Source: Mugil cephalus (Eukaryota; Chordata; Actinopteri; Mugiliformes; Mugilidae). Taken from it: a stretch of 64,000 nucleotides of DNA. The translations under genes were made by a program, and so were the position numbers. A model generated the notes under the pieces. The model was not told where the DNA came from and did no database searches. It worked only from the letters and a program-made list of their open reading frames with translations. The stretch lies in NCBI RefSeq assembly GCF_022458985.1, contig NC_061782.1, forward strand, positions 16,571,672 to 16,635,671, read 5' to 3'. Of the stretch, positions 24,501 to 37,800 are shown one piece after another (positions within the stretch are counted from its first letter, which is position 1; every line of letters begins with the position of its first letter).

Positions 24501-27489
24501 TTGAGCCCCTGATGTTCCCTAAACTACACGTCCTCGTTGATGATATTAAATATGGGCTCATTCAGTCCCTTCGCTTTTGTTTCAAACAGAAAGGATACTT
24601 TGTTTTATTTTTTTGTGGGGTTTTTTTTCTTCTTTTTATTGGGAGGCAGTGAGCCGTGCCTCAGCTGAAGTGACGGCTCCTGTTCTGCCAGCATCCTGCT
24701 GGAGCTGACCTGCTTCCATGTGCTTTTGTTTCCTCGGATTTATTCACCCCCACTAACGCAAACACACTGAGCCTCCCATTAACTGATTAGAGATGCTAGA
24801 CTTGATGTGAGAGGGTAGGGGAGGTTGGACGATAACAGGCGGCATCTAAGTTTTAATTTCATTGTTTGTACTCGTTCTGTCTCTCTCTGCGTGTCCATGC
24901 GATGGTCATCAAAAATCTCATTTGTGTCATGACTTCTCATTTGGCATAGTGATACATGGCAGATGTTGATGAGGATTAAACAGTCCTAATCTGTCGTTGC
25001 CCATTCACTCTGAGCATTCACATCAGGCTGAAAGATACTGTGGGGGGGTTATCTCAGCGGGACACCACTTCAGATTACATCATAAAAACAGAAAAATAGT
25101 TACTTTAAATCCAAATGTATTTGTATGTAATTAATAAAACCCACCAGTTTAAATACGCAATAGTGATATTTGTATGGTTCTCTGCAGAATATGGCCAAAA
25201 AAAAAAAGGTTTATAATCCAAAAATCTCTCCAACCCAGATCCTGGAGGCCTAATGCAGGCTTTGGAGGAACTGGACTACCTTGCAGCTCTGGATAACGAC
25301 GGCAACTTGTCCGAGATGGGCATCATCATGTCCGAGCTCCCGCTGGAGCCGCAGATGGCCAAGACCCTGCTCGCCTCCTGTGAGTTTGACTGCGTCAGCG
25401 AGGTGGTCATCGTTGCGGCTATGCTAACGGGTAAGACGCCACGAGTTTGGAACCAGTCAGAAGCAGAGTCAGAATATTTTATGTTTTGTGGATTTTTTTT
25501 TTTTTTTTTTTTTTTTAGCCCCGACCTGCTTCGTGGTTCCCTCTGTGGAGCTGAAGCCGGAGGCGACCCAGTGCCACATGAAGTTCCAGCATCCAGAGGG
25601 AGATCATTTCACCCTCATCAATATCTACAAAGCCTTTAAGCAGTGCCAGCAGGATGCACGTGAGTTCGGGGAGCATCACCTGCACGGAAACTGAAACCAG
25701 TAACGACTGTCTTCATATGGCAGCTCATTCTGCCTTCCTGTTTCCTGTGTCCTCCTCCTCCTCCTCCTCCTCCTGTGGTTAGGCTGTAACGTGGAGAAGT
25801 GGTGTCAGGACCTGTATCTGAACCACGCCGCTCTCCTGATGGCCGACGCTCTCCGCGCTGAGCTCACCGACACCCTGAAGAGGATCGAGCTGCCCATCTC
25901 GGTGCCCGCCTTCGGATCCCGAACCAACACCGTCAACATCAAGAGAGCTCTCCTGGCTGGCTTCTTCATGCAGGTCAGAAGAATCCAACTTCATTACACC
26001 TGCAACGCGCTGAATTTAACGTTTTATTTAACCTGGCAACTTTCACATCCAGCACGTCGACAGACTTTTCGCCTGCTTTCTTTTAAAATCATCGCTTCCC
26101 CTTCCTTCAGCTCATAATTTCAGCACTTCTCGATGCTGGCGCTAATATCTTTATCTTTGGACAACGCCAAAAGATATATATGTAATGTAGTTCAAACTGT
26201 TTTTCTGTGGTTACTCTTAAGCTTCAACTGATGTCATTTATACTCTTTTACTAGCAATATTTCCTTTCACGACTTGGACTTCGCCAGAGCCTTCTCGCTC
26301 AATTCATCAAATATTTCTGCTCCTTTTGAAGTCTGAACCGTTCTTTACTTCACCTAATGCTTTAAGGGGAGCATTCACACTTAAGTCAACACTTCAGTCA
26401 ACATTTTTCCCCCCAGCTTTAGTTTCACCGGCCATTTCAGCTTCTTTCGGTATTTATTTAAAGAATTTAACCTTTTCTTCTTGCTTGTATTGGGTTCTTG
26501 CCTTCTTTTTTGATCTTCATTATCTTCTGTTGATGGCACAATCAAAAGCATGGTGCTTTTTGGCTTTTTGTATTTGTGGCTCTGACCAGTTCTGGCTCTG
26601 GTTTCCCTCAGGTGGCGCGGGACGTGGATGGATCAGGGAACTACTTCATTCTGACCCATAAGCACGTGGCACAGATCCACCCTTTGTCCGGCTACGGGCC
26701 CAAGAGCCCCAAGCTGGGCCTTCCGGACTGGGTCCTGTTCCACGAGCACACCTTCTCCGAGGACAACTGCCTCCGCACCGTAACCCACATAACACCGGAG
26801 GAGTAGGTCTCAGCTCGTTTTCTATTTGTACCAACGCATACAGGCAGACTGCGATATCTTGCTGCTTTAAAGGCAGCCAGTAGACCACCCTCTTATTTCC
26901 AAGAGGCTTAAAAGTAATCAGACAGACACATTCCTCTTCCCTTTTCAACCATATGAGCAGCTGACGTTCAGCGGAGGCCGGCGATGCGGCTTGTGGAGAG
27001 GAAGGTATTATAATCCTGCTCTGTAGTATCTGCTAGTTGGAGGAGGGATTACGGATTGCACAGATCTCCGGGAATGCGGCGCCGCAGCTTAATGGAGGAA
27101 TAGAAAGCCGTGCAGCCTTTGTCACGCTCTCTTAAATTCCACACCCTGAAACGCGCGAATCCGTTCATTGCGGCTCAAAGTGACGCGAGGAGCCGGTGTA
27201 CTGCAAGTCCTCCAACAAAAGCGGACGTCGCTCAAAATGAAATCCGAGGCCGAAAATTGAAACTGAGCTCGATTCGCGTTACCAGAGCTGATTTTTTTTT
27301 TTTGTCCTTTCTCTGTCGCCCGTTAGGTTCATCCAGATGGCGCCGCAGTACTTTTTCTTCAACTTACCGCCCAGCGAGAGCAAAGACATCCTCCGAAATA
27401 TTTTGAACCACGAAGCGTCTCAGCGCAAGGAGGAGAACCAGAGTTCTCCGGAGGACCCTCAGACGTCCGACCGCTGTGCTATACAGTGA
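21530..27489 (+). CDS. dhx32: DEAH-box helicase 32 (putative RNA helicase-like)
   Basis: Eleven exons: 21530-21811, 21913-22106, 22650-23025, 23107-23343, 24126-24219, 24302-24451, 25239-25430, 25519-25659, 25783-25973, 26612-26802 and 27327-27489. They join in phase to 736 aa; human DHX32 is about 743 aa. The ATG at 21530 is used (an in-frame GTG just before it is not). Diagnostic segments are [60 protein letters not shown] and [17 protein letters not shown]. The HA2-like and OB-fold C-terminal regions are present. Catalytic motifs are degenerate: motif I is GSAKTGRS (residues 85-92, Arg91 instead of Lys), motif II is DQAH (185-188), motif III SAT is not visible, and motif VI QRAGRAGR is replaced by a [12 protein letters not shown] stretch. 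Human DHX32 is also atypical, so ATP-driven unwinding is doubtful. The role is presumed to be an RNA- or RNP-associated scaffold. Confidence 0.97.
23371..23783 (-). mobile_element. Deleted Tc1/mariner-type element (copy B)
   Basis: It starts 'tgatcaggcataacattatg' only 28 bp after the dhx32 exon ending at 23343 and ends 'gttgtggctgatcgg'. On the minus strand it keeps a transposase C-terminal remnant (PSPQPIG.KDP, then GHNVMPDQ) shared with copies A and D. It is oriented opposite to dhx32. Confidence 0.75.
24452..25238 (+). other. dhx32: dhx32 intron
   Basis: Nothing beyond AT-rich intron sequence and homopolymer runs (T at 24625-24634, G7 at 25042, A10 at 25197). No element was identified. 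Confidence 0.7.
25493..25516 (+). repeat. dhx32: Poly-T tract forming a splice acceptor
   Basis: A run of about 24 T immediately precedes the AG of the dhx32 exon at 25519 and acts as its polypyrimidine tract. Confidence 0.85.
25752..25775 (+). repeat. dhx32: (CTC)n trinucleotide tract at a splice acceptor
   Basis: Eight CTC units lie a few bases upstream of the acceptor AG (25781-25782) of the dhx32 exon 25783-25973, contributing its pyrimidine tract. Confidence 0.85.
25974..26611 (+). other. dhx32: dhx32 intron
   Basis: Pyrimidine-rich, with no recognisable element or alternative exon. Open frames here run on from the upstream exon and have no domain content. Confidence 0.7.
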
Positions 27490-28810
27490 CTGACTCACTG
27501 CTCCTAATGGTGGTGGTCATCATCCAGAAAGAACTATTGCACTATATTGTACAGAAGCACACTGGATTTTTTTTTTTTTTTTTTAGCAACCTTATCTTTC
27601 ATCTGTATCTCACATTTTTATCAAAATATCATGTCCTGTATTTATCTTTGGATAGTTTTACAAAGTGTACTAATATATGAAAGAAAACCAGTTCCAATTC
27701 ACTTCTTCTTCTTTTTTTTCTTTTTTTTTTTTAATTCTGCTCTAATGAGGTTTCCAGTATAAACTCACAATCTGAATGTTATAATGAGTCTGGGGCTTCT
27801 TACATTCAGTCCCACAGCGCAGCCTGATTAATGAGCCCCGGGGACAGTTTGGACACGCCTGCAGCTCCATCTGGTGTGGACACAGCTCTTTAACGGCGAG
27901 GTGACCCAGTTCACCGACGCCGCGCTGGAAACACCGTGTCCTCCTCTTTGGCGACCCCGACGTCAGGGGACCGCTGCCAGAAATCACGGGGTACCGTCTC
28001 GCATAATCCACTTCAAAACCTTCTAGCCTAATTTGAGAGAAACATTAGTATAGGATGTTTGATCACACTTTATATTCGTTATTTAAACCTCGTGAAAATT
28101 TAAGAATTTTACGAGAAAGAATAGGAACCACAACAGTGTATAAAATTTAAAAACCTTTTATTTCGTCTCACAGCAAACCATGCTGATATAAACTCACATT
28201 AATACATTACAGTTAAGGGCTGCACACAAAGTACAGCCTCCACAGTTTGCATTGAATGCTGTCGAACTATTGCACACCGTTGTTGTGTAAAGCAAATAAC
28301 GCAGCTGCTCTCCTTTAATCCTTCAATCAAGGGTCAGTCTAATTTATTCACAGCATCGTTGGTATTATTGAATATCAAAAACACCAATTAATATCAATGA
28401 CTAATTTATCACTTTTCAAGCTCCTATGTGTATAATTCACAGGAACATTTTCCATGACATTGCGTTTTTAGAAAGATTGCGGGTGGTTTTTGGTAGAACT
28501 GAAAACAAATCCTACACATAGGAGCTCTGTAGTTGACCAATGGTTACTTAATAAGAAAAAGAAACGTTCTCAATTTACAACTCTTGACAAAAAATGTACA
28601 TTTCAAAACCTGTAATGCAAATGTTAGAAAAAGATGGGCTCGTTTTAAAGGCGCAGAAGGTGAATTATTAGGTGAAACTGTAATACAGAACAGGAGAGTG
28701 TAGCCTGAGCGTGTGCATCTTAATAACTGTGGCTTTGAGTCATTGTTTTGAAAAAGTCAAGTGTTCCCCAGAACGAAGCCAGGAAGTCAGAGTCTGGAGG
28801 ATCCTCCTCG
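27490..28810. other. Convergent 3' ends of dhx32 and edrf1
   Basis: The dhx32 stop (27487-27489) and the edrf1 stop (28811-28813 on the minus strand) face each other across 1.3 kb. Poly-T runs occur at 27569-27584 and 27710-27732. No AATAAA is obvious for dhx32 on the plus strand, so its 3' end is unresolved. A minus-strand AATAAA lies at 28157-28162 for edrf1. The two UTRs may come close or overlap. Confidence 0.6.
28157..28162 (-). terminator. edrf1: edrf1 poly(A) signal (AATAAA on minus strand)
   Basis: Plus-strand TTTATT at 28157-28162 is AATAAA on the edrf1 strand, about 650 bp beyond its stop codon. Confidence 0.65.
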
Positions 28811-31800
28811 TTAAGGTTTTCCTGCTTCGTCGCTTCTCGTTTGAGGCGTCAGCTGCTCCAGCAGCTCCACGTAGAGCTCGACGCGGCTGAGAATAGGCGC
28901 GTTTTTCTCCGCACGCAGCAGCTTTGAGTATACATTCTTATAGGTTTTCAACAGCTCCTCGTCCTTATTGCTGTAATAAACAAAAATGATGTGGTCAGGA
29001 CATAAACAAATGAGCAGAAATGGATTCAGGTTGAAAACACTGCCAGATGATTCTCTCAACAAGAACAACATCATCTGCACATACTCGAGTAAACTGAGTT
29101 ATGAACTGAGCAGGGAGCTCTCTGAGCAGATGTAGATAAAAAAAAATTAGATGAATTTGAATTAACAACAGAAATCGTGGGATTAAATATTTTATCTACA
29201 GACAGCTCAGGTGTCGATAGATCTAAACAGAGCTTAAGACTGTTGCTCACCTTGGTTTGCGTTTAATTGTTGTCATCAGCTTGATCACCTGCAGCAGCAG
29301 GAAGGAGAAACTCGGCTCAAACACGCCTATTAACTTCATCACTTCCTCGAGGTTCAGTCCCGATGTGGGGCCACTGGAAACGTCAGGAGACTCCGCCGAT
29401 TCGGCCGCATCCGATTCACTCAACTAGACGACAGGAAGCAAAAGGAAAAGACGTGGTTGGCGACACGGTGACTGGACGAGGCTCTGCAGAGACGAATGAG
29501 CATGGGAACGTACCTCTGTCTGCTCCTGCAGCAGCTCTTTGTGAATCATCTGGAAAGCGAAGCGAGTTTCTGTCATGATCTCTATTGCTCCGGTCAGGCT
29601 CTTCAGCTTAGCCGCGCTGCTGCTCTGACCTGTTAGACACAATGTGAAACAATACAGTAAGAGGCTTTGCAAAGAAACATTTCTGGGTTCCCTAATTCCA
29701 CTCTCCTCTTACAACAAAACCAAACAGGGCCGAGCTGTTGCTCACCTGCCATGGTGAACTCGGCGAAGGCCACTCTCTCCAGCAGAGTGCGGAGCAGCTC
29801 GCAGGGTGCATCTTTGAGGCTGAGGAATAAGCCCACGGCCTTGCTGTAGTGGAGCTCTGCCAGGCTCCGGTGCTGCTTCCTCAAGTGTTCATCTCCCACC
29901 TGTCACACAATTACAGCAAAAAACACCCATCAGTGCGTTATACTGCTGTAGGTTACAAATACAGACATGTAAAATCTATTCAGAGTCAGTCCGTTTTTCC
30001 TTTTTCTTTAGTGCACAAAGAGTTTGAGACTGAGAAGATTTTTTATATTATTGTTTTTTTTTTTTCCATTTTACCTGGTTGCGAAAGCAGCTGTGGTACA
30101 TAGAGGCCAGGCGGTGGTGGATGGTGGCTGCTCTGTACTGGTAGAGCGGCTGTCGAGCCGATTCAGTCTGCAAGTCGCAGTACTTCAGGGACTTCATCAT
30201 CGCCTCGGTCACCTCCCGCTCAATCTGGGAAGAAACAAACAGGGGATGAATAATTTCAAATTTAGACACACGCCTAGAGGTTACTGAAGCCGAACAACAG
30301 ACGAAATCAGCCTTAACATTAAAACCACCAACCAGTGGAGTGAATAACACTGATGATCTCATTATGATGTAATGCTCATCTGGGAGATCTGGCTCCTGGT
30401 ATTTATGTGGATGTTACATTGTGTGTTGCTTGCGGCCTAATATTTCCCACCCACTGACAGGCGCCATGACAACGACATAATCAGGGTTACTCACCTGACC
30501 AGGGATTATGACCAGGTGGCCATTATGTTATGGCTCATCAGTGTATAATAATTGGAAAAAATGGAGGACTTTCACTTTGATTTACACTATTTGTTCACTA
30601 TCTTATGTAACAAACCCACCTGCTCCTGCGCCTTCCTGGACAGTGGGGCGTAGTCCTGCAGGAGCGTAGCCAGGGTGAAATAGGTGGTGGACAACTCCCA
30701 GTTCACACTGTCCCACACTGCTGGGTGGCTCTCTCTGCCCGCCAGTGACTTCATAGCCCGCAAGTAGTAATCAATTGCCTGGGGTAAATAAAAACAAAAG
30801 TATTAACAGTACGCTGCAGACGGACTCGATGCAGAATTTAAGACTTAAAATATGTGGTCACCTTGTTGTAGTAAAGAGCCTCTTCGGGCGAGAACTCCCC
30901 TCTGCTCTGGTCCCCAGCGATGGCGCAGTGGGCCTGAGCACAGATTCTCATCAGCCTGCCGGTATTACACAGCAGTAAGGCCGTGTTGGTGCTGTCCCCG
31001 ATGGCTTCAAAGTCTTTCATTCCTTTCTCGAAGAAGGCGAAACTCTTTTTCCACATTTCCTGCTCTGCTACAGACACGGACTTCTTCACTGGAAGGGAAA
31101 AGTAGAGGCTAATGTTATTAATTGTTACTCCATATTTTTTTTTTTTTTACAAAGATATTGTTTTTGACATTCTTCTGTGTAAGGAAGAAATTCCACGCCA
31201 TGGACAGTGTCAAAGCTCACCCTCTTTCTCCGTCTGCATGGCAGCGGCTTGGTTCATGTAGTAGACTCCCATCTCGTTGCGGATGTTTCCCAGCCTCTTC
31301 AGAACCGGAGCCAGCTGGTCCGACGTGTGGTCTTTCAAAGGTTCGGAGACGAGCAGCTCGTACGCCGCCTCGTAGCACTTACTGCTGACAAACAGCTGGT
31401 ACTCGGGGTCCATGGCGAGGTCGGTCGCCATGTTGAAAGCTAGCAAGCGGACAGCGGAAAAATGACTACGATCAATAATTGAAAAACAACCAGAAAAGGC
31501 AGTAGATTTTAGGACATTCTGGAGTAAAGCGTGCACTTTTAATATTTAAGATGTTGGTGGAGCTGAAAAAGACGTTTTGTGTTTTCACAGACCTTGGCAG
31601 CTGCTCTCTCTGTGCAGGCTGTGCAGGATCTCCTGGTCCTCTTTGGTCTGGTAGCTGTACTCCTCCAGGTAAGCTGCTCTGTTGTTGGCATTCTGGGCCA
31701 ACATCAACTGGATGTCCCCACACAGAGACAGGCACTGGCTGTGAAACTGCAGCACTTGTGGGTGCAGCGTGCTGCTCACCGAACAGTAGGCGTCTGGAGG

Positions 31801-34800
31801 AAACAGCCGAAATGGAGAAATGTAATGTAACTACCTTACTATGAATTATAAAGTGCACAATAGAATCCTATTTAAAAAGCACGGGAATCTTTGTTAAATA
31901 AACTCACCATAACACTGCAGGGAAAGCTTGATGTAGCGTAAAGCTCGGCCGTACTTGAGCAGGTTGGTGGCTGCGTCAGACAGGACGTAGTAGGCCTTAG
32001 AGGCTTTCAGGAAGAGCTGCAGCTTCATGCGATGCTGCCAGGAGCCCGGGATCATCCCTGAGCGCGTCTGGTGCTTCTGGTCCGCCTGCAAGGGCTCCGC
32101 TGCTTGTGTGCACACACGTAGCAAAACCGGGAACAATTTGAACCTCAGAGTAACATGGGAAGTTTGTTTACTTCCAGATTTCCGGGATCACTTTTACATC
32201 GGTTGTCAAATAAAGAGTGTAGGCTGACCTCTTTCGAGCAGGAGAGAGATGCCCTTCTCAGCAGCACACGCTCCGTTAGCGCTTCTGTCCTCATACTTAA
32301 GAGGAATGGGTGTGTTGGGGTCCGCGGCTGGGAGGTCACTCTCCTTCTTGATGCTGCCGTCCACTGCCTTCAACCCCTGTTCATCGCATATGAGTCATTT
32401 AGTAAAAGAGTACTCCAGGGCAATATTTTTTATGACATTCACGTAACTTTTCAATACTAGGCAGCTGGTTAAAACTCATCCATCAACAGTTATCTGAAAC
32501 ATTGATGTGTATATTGCTAGTAACTAGTGGCGTCGTACTGGAGACGTCTGACAAGCTTGTTTCTCTTCAACAGCACAGCCAAAGATTTTTTTCTTCCCTT
32601 CCAAGAGCTGACTCTGATATGTAAACTAGTCGATGCTTCTTTTTGAGTTTGACAAACTTGGCAAGGCACATGACATCTTAGCATAGCATGTGAAATAAAC
32701 AGTAACTTGCCTTTAGGACGTAGCTCAGGACGTGTCTGCATCGCTCCTCTTTGTCTTGAGAAACAGGGAACGCACCACTTGGCTGCAGAAGTTAAAAAAG
32801 GAACGATTATCTTAACTTGCATCTACATACAACACATTTATCTGCTTGCTCCTATTTGTCGCTCTCATTCTCATTTTGCAGGCGGAGGCGGGAGGACCTT
32901 TTGACTCACTCTGATCTGGTGAGTGGATTTGTATTTCTCCGGGACCGACAGCTCTCCCACGGAGCGGATCACAGCCACCGCTTTACTGTCATCCTGCGGA
33001 CTGGAGCAGTTACCGAAGGAGCCGTTATCGTCGCTGTCCTCCGTCAGGTCCTCCTCTTCTTCCTCCCTGTCTTCGTCGCTGTAGCTGTCCTCCGAGCCGC
33101 CGGCCCGCAGCGACTCCCCTCCGTCTTCTTCGGGAGGCTCGTCGAGCTGGAACAGCTCTGACAGCATGTAGTGGGCTGAGGCGATGATCTGAACCGACAG
33201 GAGATAGAAGAGATCAGGACGGGAGTCGACTTCTATTCAGAGTCGGAGTTACAGTATGACACTCTCAGATTCAGTCAAGTGGATCCACCTTGTACTTTCT
33301 CCACTGTATAAATATAGATAAATATATATATACATTAATATAATTTGAATTTCCCCAATGGGGATCAATAAAGTATTGTCTTATATTATCCTATCTTAAC
33401 AACCTAAACCTAGATTTTTACTTAAAGGAGGGTTTCTTGGTAAGTGTTGTTTTTGTATCATTTTACTTGGCAGCTCATCCATTAACTGTAGTCTGAAGGT
33501 TTAATTCGAACCTATTATTCTGACTCTGAAAGGAGTGAAGTTGTTGAGTCGACACGTACCTGAGGATGCCTCTCCTGATCCAGAAGCTTGACGCAGTTTA
33601 AGAGCAGGGTCCTGATTGTGCCATAGTGCTTTCGGTTTTGCCTCGCTTTCAGCATCAAGTTGCTGGCCACTCTGTCGCAAAACACAAATACAGACAATTT
33701 TTCTTTCTTCTTTTTCTGCACAATTCCTCCTTCGCGAGAAACGACATAACACTCTGTTTAAAAACCTGATGACTGTTGTTATTTGCAAAAACATCTCCAA
33801 AACACTCATCTGTATTGGGAGGCGTTCCCATGCACTTACTTGTACAGCAACACAGCCACGGGAAGAGTGAAGGGATTCTGACATTTGTCTTCCTCTGCCT
33901 CCTCACACAGAGTGGTGAGATCGTAAAGCTTCACGATGTCACTCCCGCTGGCTGTGGATTCAAAACATGCCATTAGACAATATTGAGAGAGACAAGCGCA
34001 GAGCGCTTCCAAAGAAACGTCCGTTTTCCGACCTTTGAAAAGCCAGTAGGTGTGACCCTCTTTGGTGCAGTTGGACTTGAGGAAGGAGAGGATGTTCTGG
34101 GCGATGTCTTTCACCACTCTGGTGGAGAAAGTTGACTTCTCGAGATGAGGGATGTCTTCTGTTTTTATCATCTCGTATTTCTGCGGGGAGAACCGTAACG
34201 GCAAAAAGGATGAGAAAATTTATCTTTTCTAGTAATTTGTCCCTTTTAATGTCATCAATTCGCTATTTTATTCAGAAAGGGTATATAATATCGAGTACAT
34301 ATGTAGCTGTTGGGGAGGTGTTCAAGTGAATGTTGCCATTTCTCAAGTCAACGCATAATATGTTATTATTTGACACCTTATGAGTCTACTAGCTCGTGTT
34401 AGCTATTAGCAAGCTCTAAGTTAGCCTAATAGCAACTCTTTATGTATTTCCTCATCAATATACAATATATGCAGAGCGGTGCTCCAGGAGTATCTACTCC
34501 ATGTGGTGCACCTGAGCTGTAAGTGCATAACTTCTATTATGTATTGTTATTGTGTATAATTAACTGGTATGGTATGCATGATTTTAACTCAAACTAAAAC
34601 TACTTACTGCCATTAGAAACGGCCACAGCACAAATTATAGCTCATGTTCTATTATGAAGATTGACTATGGCAACCATCTGACATATGAAAAGACACCATT
34701 CAATGCTGGACAATAGCGAACTATAATTTACCTGAACAATGCCGTTGACGTGAAAGCACATGACAAGTTCTGGGACATTGCACATCAGATTGTCGAGCCA

Positions 34801-37800
34801 GTAATCTATACCTGTCAAAATGTTGATTGGTTTATTGTTGTCCCTGAAAAACACAGAGGGAAAGTTAGATGTTAACAATTTGATTTAGCAGAAATGACTC
34901 TGATGAGGATGCAGAATCCAGAATTACACTTCTTCACTTCCTGAGGAGAGTAGAAGTAAATCAAAAGTTTGACACACTCTATGTCAACTTGTTACTTTCT
35001 ATTCCATTAAGTTGTATTATCAAAGAGAGACAGACACCAACCTGAGTCTCAAACTGACGGCAGGATAGCGTCCACCGCCAAAGATAGGCATGTTGGACCC
35101 GACCAGCATGTGGATGTCCTCAAACGTCCACATGATGTTTCGCACAAAGTCATTTCTTAAACCCTGTCAAGAGTGACATCAGGGTATGTAACAGTCTGTT
35201 GAAGTCGAGCATTAGCTGCCAGTTAAGGAAAGTCAAAAGGTTGCGTTACCTGACTGTTCTCCCCTTCGTTAAAGAGAGTAGGGAGGTTCTGCTCTTTAGG
35301 GACAGACGTCACCTGGCCCAGCGCAAACTTGCTGTCCACAGGAACATTTTCCTGCAGATTTCACAACATCAGTGTTTTATTTTTATGACAAAAGGCTGTG
35401 ACAAAATATGACCCCCTGCCATTACCAAAAATCTAAAAAATGCTGCCTTAATTCCTTCTAAAATACGTTTGTCCTCCTGGAGATAAGTCAATAACTGTCC
35501 AATAGCTTTGCTACCTCTTTGGGAGCATCTGATTCTTCTGCATCAGATGGGCTGGTGAAGGTCGTCGGCCACGAGGAGCTGAACTCCTCGGCTTGATTTT
35601 CCTCCTCCCTCTCGTTCAGGTTGTCTGCTACAGGCTCTGCTGCCCCATCACCGTTTATACTGCAGGAAACACAGAAGTTACGATTGTCGTTAAGACTGAA
35701 ATCACAGCATCATCAAATTAACTAATATAAAACTTCCACGCTAAAAACAATCACTTGAGCTTGTACTCACCTGTAGTAGAGGAACTTTGACAGGATTGCT
35801 TTCTGATACCAGTGCTCTTTGCTCTTCTTTTTCCTCTGCCATTTCTGGTCTATTAACCGCTGGTAAAACTCCTTCAGCCACGTCCAATCTCCCGTCTATA
35901 ACAGATAGAACACAATCACTTAAATCACATGCTTTTAAGTTATTATCACATAGATAAAAAAAATAATTAATTGAGCATCATCATGAATCACCTGTGAGGA
36001 TCTCATAAAGAGCTCCTGAATGTCCAGCTCATCCAAAAGCAATGTCCTCCCCACGCGGTGAACGGCCATGCTAACGTGGGACTTGCTGTAGGGAATCTTC
36101 AAAAGCTTCTTGATGTTCTAAAGGCGACAGAAAGCAATGATAACACCCACTGCGTGTTGCATGTTTCAGACTTACAGACTAAAACAGATTTGCAACAACT
36201 GACCTCTGAGTCCGACACCACGTCAACATCATCCCCGATGCAGTCGATGAAGTCATAGGCCATCCCGAAACTGCAAAAATACAAAGGATATGAAAACAGA
36301 GTAGGGGCAGACTTCTGCTGATTAATCTGTGTACATAATTCAACCACTGATAGCCCCAATTTAAATCCAGCTAATTGAAGATCATTAGCTATTTAATATA
36401 TTCAGTGAGAGGCAATCTGGCTACCGGTGGTTTCAACCATAGTTTTGTAGCATCAGTGAAAACAGGCAGATTGCATGGAGTCCATTACACACTGTGCCAA
36501 ATATGGATAGCCCAGTGAGCACTAATCAGTCTTCATGAGTGCATTCAGAGGCCATCTGTCCAGCAGGTTTCTGCAATTAAGCAGCACATAGAGCATGATG
36601 CTTGCTCATACAAACTCTAATACAATATTATCCCAGCTAGTGTCAAATTATTCTATATATCACTAATTACCGACTGGAGATTATGTTTCAAACTATACCA
36701 ATACTAAATATAAGTGATTCTTGTGTGTTAGTTTAGACTTATTCATATAAGTTTATGCAATACTACTTGCAGTGAAGCTAATTTATATCAAAGCACATCA
36801 GACTGTAGGAAAGAGTAAAAACACGGATGAAAAGTGCGAACAAACTAAAGGTTAATCCAACCACACCTTAACTAGATATAATGGATCATGGTTGATAGTA
36901 CAGTGTGTATTTAAATCCAACAATGTTGTCCTGTAAACTAGCAAATCTGCATTTCCAGTTTACAGGTTCAATCTCTGCAAAGTGTATTTAAGTAGTCAAT
37001 ACGTCCGATACAAATACTGCAAGCCAAGCATAAATCATCTGGTATCATTCCATCAGACTGGACAAGAGCATGATTGTAAATCTTCTGATGGAGACCAACA
37101 TCGGCCGTTTCATAGTCGACAGTTTTGGTAATTAACATAAACAGTGTTATACCTTGAAAAGGGTTTGCTCTTGCTGCTGGACCCTAGTACAGTGGTGCCG
37201 GCGCTGCCCAGCTGAGGGTTTTCTCTCAGCCAGTTGGCAGGCGGCAGCTTCAGGTCCGTCTTCTCCTGCAGGAGGGCATAGCTGGTGGGAGGTGGGGCGG
37301 CAGAGTACTTGACCACGGCACAACTCTTTATTTCACTTTCACCTGAACATATTGCAGAGTCCTACGATATCAAAAGATAAAGAATAATTTTTAGTGATGT
37401 AACAACGACCTGATCAGCAGTCATGAGGGCCTGCACCAATGGACTCAAGCACAGATTCAACCCACAAGTGTGAAAAGGCTGCTGAAGTCTGAAATACCGC
37501 AATATATTTATATTGTACATGACGCAGAGATTGAATTGATGTATATTTATCAGAATGAGAATACTTTATTAATCCTTTAAGGAAATGGTTTTGTTGCTGT
37601 TGCTCCCATAAAGTTACAGCTTCAAGGAGACAGAGTCAGATACAAATAGGATATAAGCTGAGAAGTGCAGAAGTGATCACAGAACAACAGAGAAGAAAGT
37701 CTGAAGTGTTATGAGTTATGAGAAGGGGTGGGTAATGGCATGGACTTCACGATATGATATGTATCACGATACTTGAGTCACGATACTTGAGTCACGGTAC

